64,000 nt of DNA from Pseudomonas sp. (GCA_030699825.1 JAUYKV010000065.1:21477-85476); one strand, 5' to 3'. Positions 51,879-61,016 are shown, counted from the first letter of the stretch. The notes: generated by a model from the letters alone, not told the origin. A program made the numbers and translations.

Positions 51879-52284
51879 GCCAGCGCTCAAATATTCTGCT
51901 TCAGTGTTCAGGTTCGCCACTCCCAGGCGTTGGCTCTTTACCGGCTGACAGTGGGGTCAGCCGAAGGTGTTCTCGCACCGTTCTTTGGCTGAAGCAACTG
52001 GCCGGTACCTGCGCTCGATGACCGATTCCCGCAAACAGCAATGGCCATGGCTCGGTTACGTGTTGCAAGACGCAGCGATGAAGCCCAGCTGTTGCCGCCA
52101 GTTAGCCGTCGATACCAGCAGCCTTGCTGCGAAAGCCTTGCCTATCGGCCGCAACAAGCTCTACTACCAAGGGACTAGGTGCGAGCCACCAAAGCAGCAT
52201 TCGATGCATGCCGAGGTGTTTCTAAGATGGCTACAACCAAGCTCCATAAAGTCTGTGCTGCGTGTATTCGAAGAGGTCTCGATC
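51879..52284. other. 406-nt intergenic region before cytochrome c550
   Basis: No gene seen: a long frame through it (from 51967) lacks homology and merely runs into the cytochrome gene. It contains site C at 52161-52178. Presumed promoter region for the cytochrome and the binding-protein gene. Confidence 0.6.
52161..52178 (+). promoter_or_regulatory. TACCAA regulon motif, site C
   Basis: CTACTACCAAGGGACTAG, 107-124 nt upstream of the cytochrome c550 ATG; nearly the same as site D before the alcohol dehydrogenase (CTACCAAGGGAGTAG). Confidence 0.6.
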
Positions 52285-52704
52285 ATGAAATTACAACAAA
52301 AAACCGCTGCCGCCCTGCTGCTCTTGGCTTTCTCGGCCACTCTCTGGGCGCATGGCGATGTAACGCCGCAAGGCGTCAAGACCGAAGGATTGGAACCGCT
52401 GGGCGAAGAGTGGCTGGAAGAAAACCCCTACCGCGACAACCCCAAGGCGATCGAAATCGGTTCATCGGCCTACAACCAGAACTGCGCGGCCTGCCACGGC
52501 CTGGAAGCCAAGTCGGGCGGCATCGCTCCGGACCTGCGCTTGCTCGAAGTCGGCGCCCTGGGCGATGAGTGGTACAAGGAGCGGGTGATCAACGGCGCGG
52601 TGCGCGACGGTCGGGTGTACATGCCGAAGATGGCCGATTACCTCAGCCAGGAAGCGCTGTGGGCCATACGCAGCTACCTGGAGAGCGTGGCGATCGAGGA
52701 ATGA
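52285..52704 (+). CDS. exaB: Cytochrome c550 of PQQ alcohol oxidation
   Basis: 139 residues from ATG 52285, signal peptide KTAAALLLLAFSATLWAHG. One heme-attachment site CAACH (Cys67, Cys70, His71) and the axial Met in YMPKMADYL. It is the periplasmic electron acceptor of quinoprotein ethanol dehydrogenase (ExaB; PedF in P. putida). Its stop overlaps the ATG of the following binding-protein gene, and the alcohol dehydrogenase gene lies 3.7 kb further on. Confidence 0.92.
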   Translation: MKLQQKTAAALLLLAFSATLWAHGDVTPQGVKTEGLEPLGEEWLEENPYRDNPKAIEIGSSAYNQNCAACHGLEAKSGGIAPDLRLLEVGALGDEWYKERVINGAVRDGRVYMPKMADYLSQEALWAIRSYLESVAIEE

Positions 52705-53612
52705 CGGCCATGCGCCTGAGGGTCCTGCTGCTGAGTGCGTTGCTGAGTACCTTGGCTCTGCTGGCTGCGCCGGCCCAGGCTCAGGCGCCGGTGCGCAGCT
52801 ACGACTCGATCATCGAGTCGGGTGTGCTCAAGGTCGCTCTTTATGAGAATTTCCCGCCTTACAGCTTTCAGCAGGATGGTCAGCCACGCGGGGTCGACTA
52901 CGAGGTGGCCCGGGCTCTGGCCAGTGGCCTGGGCCTCAAGCTGGAACTGATCTGGGCATCGGCCGGCGAGAAGCTCGACGACGACCTGCGCGATTACATC
53001 TGGCGTGGCCATTATCTGCGTCCGGATGTGCTGGCCGACGTGATGCTGCGCGTGCCTTACGATCGCGAGTTTTCCCAGATGAGCAACGAGTTCGGCGAAC
53101 TGGTCAACGAGCTGGTGGTGATGTTCGGCCCCTACCAGCGCGAGCGCTGGCAGGTCGCCTACGATCTGCGCCGGCTCGAGGCCGTGCCCAGTGTGGCGGT
53201 ATTCCAGCAGCACCCGATTGGCGTCGAGGTCGATAGCGTGCCGTCCTTTTATCTGTCCTCGGTGTTCGACGGCATGCTCAGCGGCAAGACCCATCACTTC
53301 AGCACTCCCCAGGCTGCCTTTGCCGGGATGAAGAAGGGCGAGGTCGATGCGGTGATGGCCATGCGCGGCGAGATCGACTGGCAGGTGAAGCAGGCCGCAG
53401 ACAGCAATCTGGCCTTGGCCGAGAACGCCTATCCAGACATGGGCAGGCAGGTCTGGGACATTGGCATGGCGGTACACGAAAGCAACCGGCAGCTGGCCTA
53501 CGCCCTGGAGGAAAAGCTCGAAGAGCTGATACTTGCCGGTGATATCAAGCAACTCTATAACCGCTATGGTCTGCGCTACGAACTGCCGGGGTTGTATCAG
53601 GAGGTCGAATAG
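52701..53612 (+). CDS. Quinoprotein-associated periplasmic binding protein (MoxJ/PedG-like)
   Basis: 303 residues, ATG 52701 overlapping the cytochrome stop; a second ATG 9 nt later is possible. Signal peptide LRVLLLSALLSTLALLAAPAQAQA, then a family-3 solute-binding fold (VLKVALYENFPPYSFQQDG, RGVDYEVARALASGLGLKLEL). The same family includes MoxJ/XoxJ, which help quinoprotein dehydrogenases mature or activate. Role in activation of the alcohol dehydrogenase is inferred from location. Confidence 0.87.
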   Translation: MTAMRLRVLLLSALLSTLALLAAPAQAQAPVRSYDSIIESGVLKVALYENFPPYSFQQDGQPRGVDYEVARALASGLGLKLELIWASAGEKLDDDLRDYIWRGHYLRPDVLADVMLRVPYDREFSQMSNEFGELVNELVVMFGPYQRERWQVAYDLRRLEAVPSVAVFQQHPIGVEVDSVPSFYLSSVFDGMLSGKTHHFSTPQAAFAGMKKGEVDAVMAMRGEIDWQVKQAADSNLALAENAYPDMGRQVWDIGMAVHESNRQLAYALEEKLEELILAGDIKQLYNRYGLRYELPGLYQEVE

Positions 53613-53711
53613 CGGCTAACAGACCGTTGAGAAACTGCCTGCGTTGGCCCTCTTGATAAAAGCGAGGGCGTTGAAAGCGGCCTCGATCACGAGCCCGGGT
53701 TAGGCGCCCCA

Positions 53712-54161
53712 GTGCTGCCACACCTGGCCATACGCCTGCGCATCGAACAGGCCACGCGGATCTGCGCGGCGGTATTGACCTGGGGTGGGGTCTGGCATGT
53801 CGGTTCCAGTTATATCGCCGCCGCCGGCGGTGGCTGTAGCGCACCGAGTGTGGTGCGCGCCGAAACCGGTTGGGAAGAGCGCCTCGGCCAGGTATTCGGT
53901 AAGCGTTTCGTGCTGGCAGACTCCAATCGTCTGCGTCTGCAGATTGCCCACCCGATGGACAATGGCCTGGTCGGCGGCATTCCCGAGTTCTGCCTCAATC
54001 AGGCCGAGGTGCGTGACGGCAATGGCAAGGTCCTGGCCACGCTCGAGCTGTTCCCCTCCGTCAGGGAGAGCCCGACCCGCAGTCTGGAGGGGCAGGGCGA
54101 GGGGCTAACCGAGTTGTGGCTACGGGATAACAATGGCAATGAGTTCGAGGCGGCGTTGTAA
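53712..54161 (+). pseudogene. 5'-truncated SoxYZ-like carrier of quinoprotein systems
   Basis: The frame matches the second half of the quinoprotein-associated SoxYZ-like carrier: AAGGGCSAPS (the swinging-arm Cys motif of SoxY) and a SoxZ-like C-terminus (IAHPMDNGLVGGIPEFCLNQAEVRDGNGKVLATLELFPSV, then LTELWLRDNNGNEF). The signal peptide and the front of the SoxY domain are absent; the preceding 53613-53711 (with GTTGAGAAACTGCCTGCG) is unrelated. Without export it cannot act in the periplasm, so it is presumed inactive. Confidence 0.72.
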
Positions 54162-54222
54162 AGTATTGAGCGGCCCAGCCGCGAACAAGAATCGGCGAAC
54201 CCTAACCAGTGAGAAAAGCCCA

Positions 54223-54540
54223 ATGATCAAAGTCAGCGTGCTCTACCCCAATAATCCCAGCGTGCATTTCGACCTCCACTACTACTGCAACCAGCACATG
54301 GACATCGTGCGCAAGTGCCTGGGCGATGCCTGCAAGGGCATCGCCGTGGATCAGGGCCTGGCCAGTGCCGACCCGGGCAGCCAGGCGCCCTTCGTCGCCA
54401 TGGGCCATCTGTATTTCGACAGCGTCGAGAGTTTCCAGGAAAGTTTTGCCCCGCACGCCGAGCGGATCATGGGTGATCTGTCCAACTTCACCGACAGCCA
54501 GCCACTGATCCAGATCAGTGAGGTCAAGCTCGCGCCCTGA
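54223..54540 (+). CDS. EthD-domain protein
   Basis: 105 residues. Dimeric alpha-beta barrel EthD family: MIKVSVLYPNNPSVHFDLHYYCNQHMDIV, C-terminal FVAMGHLYFDSVESFQESFAPHAERIMGDLSNFTDSQPLIQISEV. Small cytoplasmic proteins of this kind accompany many oxidation pathways, with unknown function. Good start context after a 61-nt gap. Confidence 0.87.
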   Translation: MIKVSVLYPNNPSVHFDLHYYCNQHMDIVRKCLGDACKGIAVDQGLASADPGSQAPFVAMGHLYFDSVESFQESFAPHAERIMGDLSNFTDSQPLIQISEVKLAP

Positions 54541-54888
54541 CGCCTGACGCCTGACGCGCCGCAGCCGCGGCGCCGTCTGAGACGCTCTCGCTACGGCGCT
54601 CGATATTTTCACAACCGCTGAGCGCTCGCCTACTGCAGCCGCCTCCAGGTGCCCTACGCTCGGACCAAACCCTCGAGCAATCCGTGTCACTCGCCGCAGG
54701 CAGTGCACCATTGGATAATCGGCGCGGCACAACGCTGGCGGGCTGTCGCTGCGCTGCACGGTGCTGCGTTTTCCCGGATTGCGCCAAGGCTTATCTGGGC
54801 TACAGGATCATCCCGCCTCCTGTAGCCGTTCGCTCCCAGGATATTGCCATTGGCCGCTCTCGCTGCCTGATCGTGTGGCACTGCCGGG
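54541..54888. repeat. 348-nt spacer with degenerate palindromic repeats
   Basis: CGCCTGACGCCTGACGCGCCG short tandem at 54540-54560, and CCGGATTGCGCCAAGGCTTATCTGGGCTAC at about 54774-54805, a relative of the larger palindrome at 58360-58460. No gene seen. Confidence 0.6.
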
Positions 54889-56127
54889 CTATTGCAGGGT
54901 CAGTTGTTCTCCGCGTTCTTGCTGCCATTCATCGTGGCTCGGTGCGGCGGCCTCGCCGGACATCCGGTGGATGATCTCGAAGTAATCCTGTTTGAGCGGG
55001 TCCTGCATGATCTGGCTGCGGGTTTTGACCCTGACCGCATAGATGCTCTGCATATTCTGGTGATCGAAGGCGCGCCATTGCTGGGGGCCTTTGAGCAGGC
55101 TGTAGCTGTGGTTTTCGAGAGCGCTGATCAGCTTTTCGCTATCCAGGCTGGCGCTGCGGCGCACGGCATCGGCCCATTGCTGGACGATGGCGTAGGCCGA
55201 GGCGGCGGCGCTGTCGGGATATTCCCGGTGCTGGCGAATATAGTCGTCGACGAAGGCTTGGCCGGTCGGGCTGTTTTCCTGGGAGGGGACTTGCCAGGTC
55301 CAGGACTCGGTGCCGATCACGCCTTGCATGACCTTGGGGCCGGCCTGCTGCACGATGCTCTTGCTCAGGTGCGGCACGATGATCTGCATGCGCGTGTGCA
55401 GCCCCAGGTTGTGTGCCAGGCGCATGCTGCGCAGCAGGTCTTCGCCAAGCAGCGCCAGCACCAGGATATCGGCATCGCTGGCGGCAGCCTTGTTCAAGGC
55501 GTCCAGATAATGCTGGCGCATCGCGGTAGACGAGGGCAGGGCGCTACGGCCGTGGCGGGCGCGATCCTGGCTGCCGGTGGTGGCGCGCAGCTCGCTTTCG
55601 ATGCTGCGGCCCCAAGTGTCGTCGACGACGATGTAATGGTAGCGCTGGCGCGGCATGTGCCAGCCGAGGTATTCGCCGAGCACGCGGGCACTCATCAAGG
55701 CGCTACTGGACTCGCGAAACAGGTAGCGATGGCCCTCGCGGCCGGTCACCTCGTTGGCATAGCTGAGCGTGGCGAAGTACAGCAGGCCGAGTTCCCGGGC
55801 GCGCATGCCGGCGGCGATCGCCTCTTCGCTGGTGGCGCCACCGAAGACCATCTGCGCGCCCTGGCGGGCGAAACGCTCGACATTGTTCCGGGCCTTCTGC
55901 GCGCGCGAGGCACTGTTGCGGGTCAGTAGTTGCACCGGGCGCCCGAGCAGGCCGCCATTGCCGTTGATGGCCTCGACCGCCATCAAGGCGCCGCGATGCA
56001 GCTCCAGGCCTTCGGCCTTGTAATTGCCGGTGCGTGGGTAGCTGAGACCGATTTTGATCGGTTCGGCCAGCAGGCTGTTGCCCAGGCAGTTGAGCAGCAG
56101 GCAACAGAATACGATGACACGGCCCAT
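54889..56127 (-). CDS. Periplasmic type-1 binding protein (branched-chain amino acid/urea type)
   Basis: 412 residues from ATG 56127 with GGAG 9 nt before. Signal peptide [22 protein letters not shown]; then [45 protein letters not shown], the Leu/Ile/Val-binding type fold. No permease or ATPase gene is adjacent, so it may serve as the sensing subunit for a kinase or for a distant transporter. Divergent from the alcohol dehydrogenase gene; shares its upstream region with site D. Confidence 0.87.
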   Translation of the reverse strand: MGRVIVFCCLLLNCLGNSLLAEPIKIGLSYPRTGNYKAEGLELHRGALMAVEAINGNGGLLGRPVQLLTRNSASRAQKARNNVERFARQGAQMVFGGATSEEAIAAGMRARELGLLYFATLSYANEVTGREGHRYLFRESSSALMSARVLGEYLGWHMPRQRYHYIVVDDTWGRSIESELRATTGSQDRARHGRSALPSSTAMRQHYLDALNKAAASDADILVLALLGEDLLRSMRLAHNLGLHTRMQIIVPHLSKSIVQQAGPKVMQGVIGTESWTWQVPSQENSPTGQAFVDDYIRQHREYPDSAAASAYAIVQQWADAVRRSASLDSEKLISALENHSYSLLKGPQQWRAFDHQNMQSIYAVRVKTRSQIMQDPLKQDYFEIIHRMSGEAAAPSHDEWQQERGEQLTLQ

Positions 56128-56318
56128 GGGGACTTTCTCCTTGGCGCGGGGTATCACTTTTTAAACGCTGCGGGGCGTGCTGGGTATGCTCTTTTCAGGT
56201 GGGCAGGGCGGCACTTAAGTGGGGTAGGCGAGGTTGCCAGAGAGGCTTTAGTCGCGATTGTCGCGCAACAACTGCACGGCTAAAGCGGCCATGGGCGCCG
56301 GTCCGGCGGGCGAGTATT

Positions 56319-56336
56319 GCTACCAAGGGAGTAGTT
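56319..56336 (+). promoter_or_regulatory. TACCAA regulon motif, site D
   Basis: GCTACCAAGGGAGTAGTT, 106-123 nt upstream of the alcohol dehydrogenase ATG. The remaining 56128-56441 has REP-like halves (CTTTAGTCGCGA/CGGCTAAAGCGG) and the AGAGGT ribosome site before 56442. Confidence 0.6.
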
Positions 56337-56441
56337 AAATCGGTACTGCGTTCAATTGTTGCATTGCGCCATGCAGCCAAGAATTGCTGCAGACCGGGAA
56401 AATTTCCCGGGGATAACAATCAACCCGCAGAGGTAACCGCA

Positions 56442-58217
56442 ATGAAACACTCCGGTCTACGCAAGCCGTTCGTGCTTAGTGCACTGTGTGCAGCCATGTT
56501 CTTCCCCGCCGCGTCGGCGCTGGCTGTCACCGATAAGGAAATTCTCAACGATGTGAACACCACTAACGAGATCGTCACCAACGGCATGGGCCTGCAAGGT
56601 CAGCGTTACAGCACTCTGGATATTCTCAATACCGAGAACATCAAGGATCTGCGCCCGGTCTGGGCGATGTCCTTCGGCGGTGAAAAACAGCGCGGCCAGC
56701 AAGCCCAGCCGATGATCAAGGACGGCGTGATGTACGTCACCGCCTCCTACTCGCGGGTTTTCGCCGTGGATGCGCGCACTGGCAAGGAACTCTGGCAATA
56801 CGATGCGCGCCTGCCGGATGACATCCGTCCGTGCTGCGACGTGATCAACCGTGGTGTAGCGCTGTACGGCGACCTGGTGATCTTCGGCACCCTGGACGCC
56901 AAACTGGTGGCCTTGAACAAGGACACCGGCAAAGTGGTGTGGCGCAAGAGCGTCGCCGACCACAAGGCCGGTTACTCGATCACCGCGGCGCCGCTGGTGG
57001 TCAACGGCAAGCTGATCACCGGGGTCTCCGGTGGCGAGTTCGGCGTAGTGGGCAAGATCGAGGCCTATGACCCGAAAAATGGCGAACTGCTGTGGACCCG
57101 CCCAACCGTGGAAGGCCACATGGGCTACGTCTACAAGGACGGCAAGAAGGTCGAGAACGGCATCTCCGGCGGCGAAGCCGGCAAGACCTGGCCGGGCGAC
57201 CTGTGGAAGACCGGCGGCGCGGCGCCTTGGCTGGGCGGCTACTACGACCCGGAAACCAACCTGCTGCTGTTCGGCACCGGCAACCCGGCGCCGTGGAACT
57301 CGCACCTGCGTCCCGGCGACAACCTCTACTCGTCCTCGCGTCTGGCCCTGAACCCGGACGACGGCACCATCAAGTGGCACTTCCAGACCACCCCGCACGA
57401 CGGTTGGGACTTTGACGGCGTCAACGAACTGGTCTCGTTCAACTATCAGGAAGGCGGCAAGACCATCCAGGCCGCGGCTACCGCCGACCGTAACGGCTTC
57501 TTCTACGTGCTTGATCGGACCAACGGCAAGTTCATCCGTGGCTTCCCCTTCGTCGACAAGATCACCTGGGCCAAGGGCCTGGACAAGAACGGCCGGCCGA
57601 TCTACGACGAGACCAACCGTCCGGGCGCGCCGGGTGGCGAGACCAAGGGCAGTTCGGTGTTCTCCGCGCCAGCCTTCCTCGGCGCGAAGAACTGGATGCC
57701 GATGGCCTATAGCCAGGACACCGGTCTGTTCTATGTACCGTCCAACGAATGGGGCATGGACATCTGGAACGAGGAGATCGCCTACAAGAAGGGCGCCGCC
57801 TACCTCGGTGCCGGTTTCACCATCCGTCCGTTGAACGAGGACTACATCGGCGTACTGCGCGCCATCGACCCGAAGACCGGCAAGGAAGTCTGGCGGCAGA
57901 AGAACTTCGCGCCACTGTGGGGCGGGGTGATGACCACCAAGGGCAACCTGGTGTTCACCGGCACGCCTGAGGGCTTCCTCAAGGCCTTCAACGCCAAGAC
58001 CGGCGAGCAGGTCTGGGAATTCCAGACCGGTTCCGGCGTACTCGGCTCGCCAGTTACCTGGGAAATGGACGGCGAGCAGTATGTCTCCGTGCTTTCCGGT
58101 TGGGGCGGTGCGGTACCGCTGTGGGGCGGCGAAGTGGCCAAGCGGGTGAAGAACTTCAACCAGGGCGGCATGCTCTGGACCTTCAAGCTGCCGAAGGACC
58201 TGGTCGCCAAGCGCTGA
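56442..58217 (+). CDS. pedH: PQQ-dependent alcohol dehydrogenase with lanthanide-type Asp pair (PedH/ExaF-like)
   Basis: 591 residues, signal peptide ([19 protein letters not shown]), eight-bladed quinoprotein propeller. It shows the vicinal Cys pair in [12 protein letters not shown] and the catalytic base in [11 protein letters not shown]: Asp323 followed two residues later by Asp325. In this family the second Asp marks lanthanide-dependent enzymes (PedH, XoxF, ExaF); calcium enzymes such as ExaA/PedE have Ser/Ala/Thr there. So it probably oxidises ethanol and other alcohols using PQQ plus a rare-earth ion and passes electrons to cytochrome c550. Preceded by site D, followed by a strong terminator. 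No calcium-type paralogue or PedS2/PedR2 pair is seen in the window. Confidence 0.9.
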   Translation: MKHSGLRKPFVLSALCAAMFFPAASALAVTDKEILNDVNTTNEIVTNGMGLQGQRYSTLDILNTENIKDLRPVWAMSFGGEKQRGQQAQPMIKDGVMYVTASYSRVFAVDARTGKELWQYDARLPDDIRPCCDVINRGVALYGDLVIFGTLDAKLVALNKDTGKVVWRKSVADHKAGYSITAAPLVVNGKLITGVSGGEFGVVGKIEAYDPKNGELLWTRPTVEGHMGYVYKDGKKVENGISGGEAGKTWPGDLWKTGGAAPWLGGYYDPETNLLLFGTGNPAPWNSHLRPGDNLYSSSRLALNPDDGTIKWHFQTTPHDGWDFDGVNELVSFNYQEGGKTIQAAATADRNGFFYVLDRTNGKFIRGFPFVDKITWAKGLDKNGRPIYDETNRPGAPGGETKGSSVFSAPAFLGAKNWMPMAYSQDTGLFYVPSNEWGMDIWNEEIAYKKGAAYLGAGFTIRPLNEDYIGVLRAIDPKTGKEVWRQKNFAPLWGGVMTTKGNLVFTGTPEGFLKAFNAKTGEQVWEFQTGSGVLGSPVTWEMDGEQYVSVLSGWGGAVPLWGGEVAKRVKNFNQGGMLWTFKLPKDLVAKR

Positions 58218-58243
58218 TCGGTTACCCCTGAGGTAAAAAAGAG

Positions 58244-58280
58244 GCACAAGGCCGGCTCTTTAGCCGGCCTTGTGCTTTCT
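58244..58280 (+). terminator. Rho-independent terminator after the alcohol dehydrogenase gene
   Basis: GCACAAGGCCGGCT (58244-58257) and AGCCGGCCTTGTGC (58262-58275) form a perfect 14-bp stem with a 4-nt loop, followed by TTTCT. Confidence 0.93.
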
Positions 58281-58360
58281 GCCGTTCGGTGAGTCTTCGA
58301 TGATTGTTCCAATGCTCTTAACGCTCCGCGTTACGGATTTCATCCAGGCGCAGCTATTAG

Positions 58361-58461
58361 TCCGTAGCCCGAATAAGCCTTCGGCGCAATCCGGGAGCGG
58401 TGGTGCATGCGCAGGTTGTTCCCGGATTGCGCTGGCGCTTATTCGGGCTACGAGATCGCGT
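58361..58461. repeat. Large intergenic palindrome
   Basis: GTAGCCCGAATAAGCC...GCGCAATCCGGGA is mirrored by TCCCGGATTGCGC...GCTTATTCGGGCTAC around a short centre. A typical Pseudomonas intergenic repeat; it lies between the convergent alcohol dehydrogenase and DHOD-like genes. Confidence 0.75.
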
Positions 58462-58572
58462 TTATTCGCGATCCCTTCCCAGTTTTTGCAACCCGGATGA
58501 AATCCGACGGCTGTTCCTCGCGCGGTCAATGGCGGCCGCGGATTGCGCTGCGTGCATAGGGACTACGAGCGT

Positions 58573-59415
58573 TCAGCTGGCCAGCAAGCGCTGCGCATTC
58601 CAGGGCCAGCCATGCAGCAGGACGCTGTGCACCTGCACCAGTTCGGCGCCGGCGGCGAGGCGGGCCTGGAGGTGTGCGGCGCTCTGGATGCCGCCGACCG
58701 ATAGCAGGGCGATCTGCCGACCGCACACGCGGCGCAATTGTTCGATCTGCGCGCAGGCCTGTTCCTGCTGAGTAGCGTCCTGCCAGGCGCGATAACGCTG
58801 GCGGGTCGCTGGTGGGCCGGGATCGTGGGCGGCGAGCAGGCCGTCGTAGCCCAATTCGAGCAACAGTTCGGCCAACTCCAGGGGCACCTGGCCGGGCAGG
58901 CTGCGCAATTTGACCACCAGCGGCACGCGGCGCTCGGGCCGATCCAGGCGCTGTTGCTCGCTGCGTACCGTGGCCAGCAGCTGGCGCAGCCGTGGCCGCT
59001 GCCCGGCGTCGAGCAACGCCGCGCTGCCCGGGCCGATCAGGTTCAGGGTCAGGTAGTCGGCCAGCGGCCAGGCGCGGGCCAGACCGGTACGCAGTGCGCC
59101 GAGGCTAATGTCCGGAGTCAGACTCAGGTTGATTCCCAGGCGCGCCGTCCCGGGCCTGAGCGCCTGCGCCGACAGCTGGGCTGTTGCGGCCAGATCGAAG
59201 CTGCCGATTTCGTTGAAGCCCAAGCCCAGTGCGCCGGCACGTCGAGCGAGGTGGCCAAAGCGGTCGAAACCGGCGGCGATGCCCAGCGCTGTGGCGAAAC
59301 GCAGGCCCATCACCTCGACAGGGTGATCGACGGCGGGTGTCGTCAGCCAGCGGGCGCTGATGCAAGCCAGTTGCAGCGCCAGCCGATGACCGATGCGCTG
59401 GGCGCGATCAGCCAT
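58573..59415 (-). CDS. Dihydroorotate-dehydrogenase-like protein, active site altered
   Basis: 280 residues from ATG 59415 (8-nt overlap with the aminotransferase gene). Class-2 PyrD fold: VEVMGLRFATALGIAAGFDRFG and LGLGFNEIGSF match the start of PyrD, and IALLSVGGIQSAAHLQARLAAGAELVQVHSVLLHGW matches its C-terminal FMN phosphate region. The Lys of AGxDKNG is Arg, the GFNN orotate loop is gone, and the catalytic NISSPNTPGL segment reads NLIGPGSAAL, so the class-2 Ser base and an Asn are missing. It probably still binds FMN but does not oxidise dihydroorotate. Last gene of the pqqADE operon. Confidence 0.75.
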   Translation of the reverse strand: MADRAQRIGHRLALQLACISARWLTTPAVDHPVEVMGLRFATALGIAAGFDRFGHLARRAGALGLGFNEIGSFDLAATAQLSAQALRPGTARLGINLSLTPDISLGALRTGLARAWPLADYLTLNLIGPGSAALLDAGQRPRLRQLLATVRSEQQRLDRPERRVPLVVKLRSLPGQVPLELAELLLELGYDGLLAAHDPGPPATRQRYRAWQDATQQEQACAQIEQLRRVCGRQIALLSVGGIQSAAHLQARLAAGAELVQVHSVLLHGWPWNAQRLLAS

Positions 59416-60529
59416 GGCGGCGTTCGAAGCCGTGCATAAAGGCCAGCAGTCGTTCGACCCCGGCCAGCGGCATGGCGTTATACAGGCTGACGCGCACGCC
59501 ACCGACTGCGCAATGGCCCTGCAGATTGAGCAGGCCGGTCGCTGCGGCCTCTTTGAGAAAGTCCGGCAGCAGACGCGCGTCGCGCAGGTGGAAACAAACG
59601 TTGATGGCGGAGCGATCTGCGGGTTGCTGGCGGCAGTGGTAAAAATCGCTGGCGTCGATGTACTGATAGAGCCGTTGGCTCTTGCCGCGGCTGGCGCTGG
59701 CCATGACCTCGAGCCCGCCCTGTCGGGCGATCCAGCGCAGCATCAAGGCGGCAACATAGAGGGCGAAGGTCGGCGGGGTGCACAGGCGACTCTGTTGCTC
59801 GGCCTGCAGGGCGTAGCTGAACGGCGAAGGCAGCCCGGGGCGCGGCGCCTTGAGCAGGTCGTCGCGCACGATCAGCAGGCACAGCCCGGCGATGCCGAGG
59901 TTCTTTTGTGCGCTGGCGTAGATCAGGCCGAAGCGTTCGAGCGGCAGCGGGCGGGTGAGAAAATCCGAACTCATGTCCGCCACCAGTGGTACCGACAGTT
60001 CGGGAAAGTGCTGCAGCTGCAGGCCGTTGGCGGTCTCGTTGCTGGTGACGTGGCAGTAGCCGGCCCGCGGGTCCAGGCGCCATTGTTCAGGTGGCGCAAT
60101 CGCGCGGAAGCCGTCGTTGGCTCCGCTGGCGATGATGTTCAGCGGCGCATGGCGGCGGGCCTCGGCAATTGCCTTGGTCGCCCAGTAGCCGCTGTCCAGG
60201 TAATCGGCCGACTGGCCGGGCGCCAGCAGGTTCAGGGGCAGCAGGCCGAACTGGCAGGTCGCGCCGCCATGCATGAACAGCACGCGGTAGTTCGACGGGA
60301 TCGCCAGCAGATCGCGCAAGTCCTGCACGGCCTCGCGCATCAGGTTTTTGAACGGCGCGCCGGTGAACGGCAGCTCCAGCATCGACTGACCGCTGCCGCG
60401 CCAGTCCGGCAGCTCGTCCTGGATCTGCGCGAGCACCGTCGGCGGCAGCATCGCCGGCCCGGCGGCGAAGTTGTAGTGCTCGCCGCTACGGGGCGCCGGC
60501 ACGTCTTCAGGAAAACAGGTGCAGGCCAT
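59408..60529 (-). CDS. SerC-like class V aminotransferase with altered substrate site
   Basis: 373 residues from ATG 60529 (a GTG 6 nt upstream is also possible). Close to phosphoserine transaminase overall: HYNFAAGPAMLPPTVL, VLFMHGGATCQF, ASAQKNLGIAGLC with the PLP Lys, TPPTFALY and GHCAVGGVRVSLYNAMPL. However, residues that bind the substrate phosphate and carboxylate in E. coli SerC are changed: His41-Arg42 are Phe-Thr (LELPFTGAPF) and Arg329 is Cys (GHC for GHR). So a different, probably non-phosphorylated amino donor or acceptor is likely. Overlaps the membrane protein gene upstream by 23 nt and the DHOD-like gene by 8 nt. Confidence 0.78.
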   Translation of the reverse strand: MACTCFPEDVPAPRSGEHYNFAAGPAMLPPTVLAQIQDELPDWRGSGQSMLELPFTGAPFKNLMREAVQDLRDLLAIPSNYRVLFMHGGATCQFGLLPLNLLAPGQSADYLDSGYWATKAIAEARRHAPLNIIASGANDGFRAIAPPEQWRLDPRAGYCHVTSNETANGLQLQHFPELSVPLVADMSSDFLTRPLPLERFGLIYASAQKNLGIAGLCLLIVRDDLLKAPRPGLPSPFSYALQAEQQSRLCTPPTFALYVAALMLRWIARQGGLEVMASASRGKSQRLYQYIDASDFYHCRQQPADRSAINVCFHLRDARLLPDFLKEAAATGLLNLQGHCAVGGVRVSLYNAMPLAGVERLLAFMHGFERRHG

Positions 60530-61007
60530 GACCACCAGCCGCCATCAGAAACAGCAAGGGCATCGACAGGATGGTGTTGCTGCGCGAGGAGAGGAAGGTG
60601 ATCCGCGAGCAGCGCACCCGCTCCTCCAGGCTGGCCGGAACGAAACCCAGCAGCTTCTTCTGGTGTGGCCAGAGCACCAGCCACAGATTGAGCAGCATCA
60701 GGGTGCCGATCCAGGCACCGAGACCGATCACCGCCAGCGGGCCTTGCAGCAGCAGGGCGTCTTCCAGCCAGCCGCGCTGCCAGAGCATCAGCATGCCGGA
60801 GATCCAGACCACCAGTGAGGCGTAGCGGAAGATGCCGTGCTCGCGCTTCATCCGCTGTTCCAGGTCGCGGTTCAAGGTGCTGGTGTCGATGCCGTTCTGC
60901 AACGGCACGAACCTGGGGTTCTGGATGAAGTTGGCATAGTTGTGGCCGACCCAGACCAGGGCGAACAGCAGGTGGGCGTAGCGGGCCAATACATCGATGA
61001 CGGCCAT
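60507..61007 (-). CDS. PuuD-like four-helix membrane protein
   Basis: 166 residues with four predicted helices. It resembles the membrane domain of urate hydroxylase PuuD: YAHLLFALVWVGHNYANFIQNPRFVPL at the start, REHGIFRYASLVVWISGMLML in the middle, and LNLWLVLWPHQKKLLGFV ... NTILSMPLLFLMAAGGH at the end, including His residues that could hold heme. The cytochrome c tail of PuuD is missing. A possible electron-transfer or quinone-linked subunit for an oxidation in the pqqADE operon; function unknown. Confidence 0.7.
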   Translation of the reverse strand: MAVIDVLARYAHLLFALVWVGHNYANFIQNPRFVPLQNGIDTSTLNRDLEQRMKREHGIFRYASLVVWISGMLMLWQRGWLEDALLLQGPLAVIGLGAWIGTLMLLNLWLVLWPHQKKLLGFVPASLEERVRCSRITFLSSRSNTILSMPLLFLMAAGGHGLHLFS

Positions 61008-61016
61008 GGGCAGCTC

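Noticed and set aside
51285..51920. N-terminal extension of the minus-strand binding protein
   Set aside because: The longer frame would run through the divergent promoter and the gene at 51441; ATG 51284 gives a normal signal peptide.
51967..52284. N-terminal extension of cytochrome c550
   Set aside because: The frame is open but the extension has no homology. A proper signal peptide and start sit at 52285, and the motif at 52161 would fall inside the gene.
59408..60529. Housekeeping serC annotation
   Set aside because: Substrate-binding His-Arg and Arg329 equivalents are replaced and the gene is embedded in a pqq operon, so the plain phosphoserine transaminase label would mislead.
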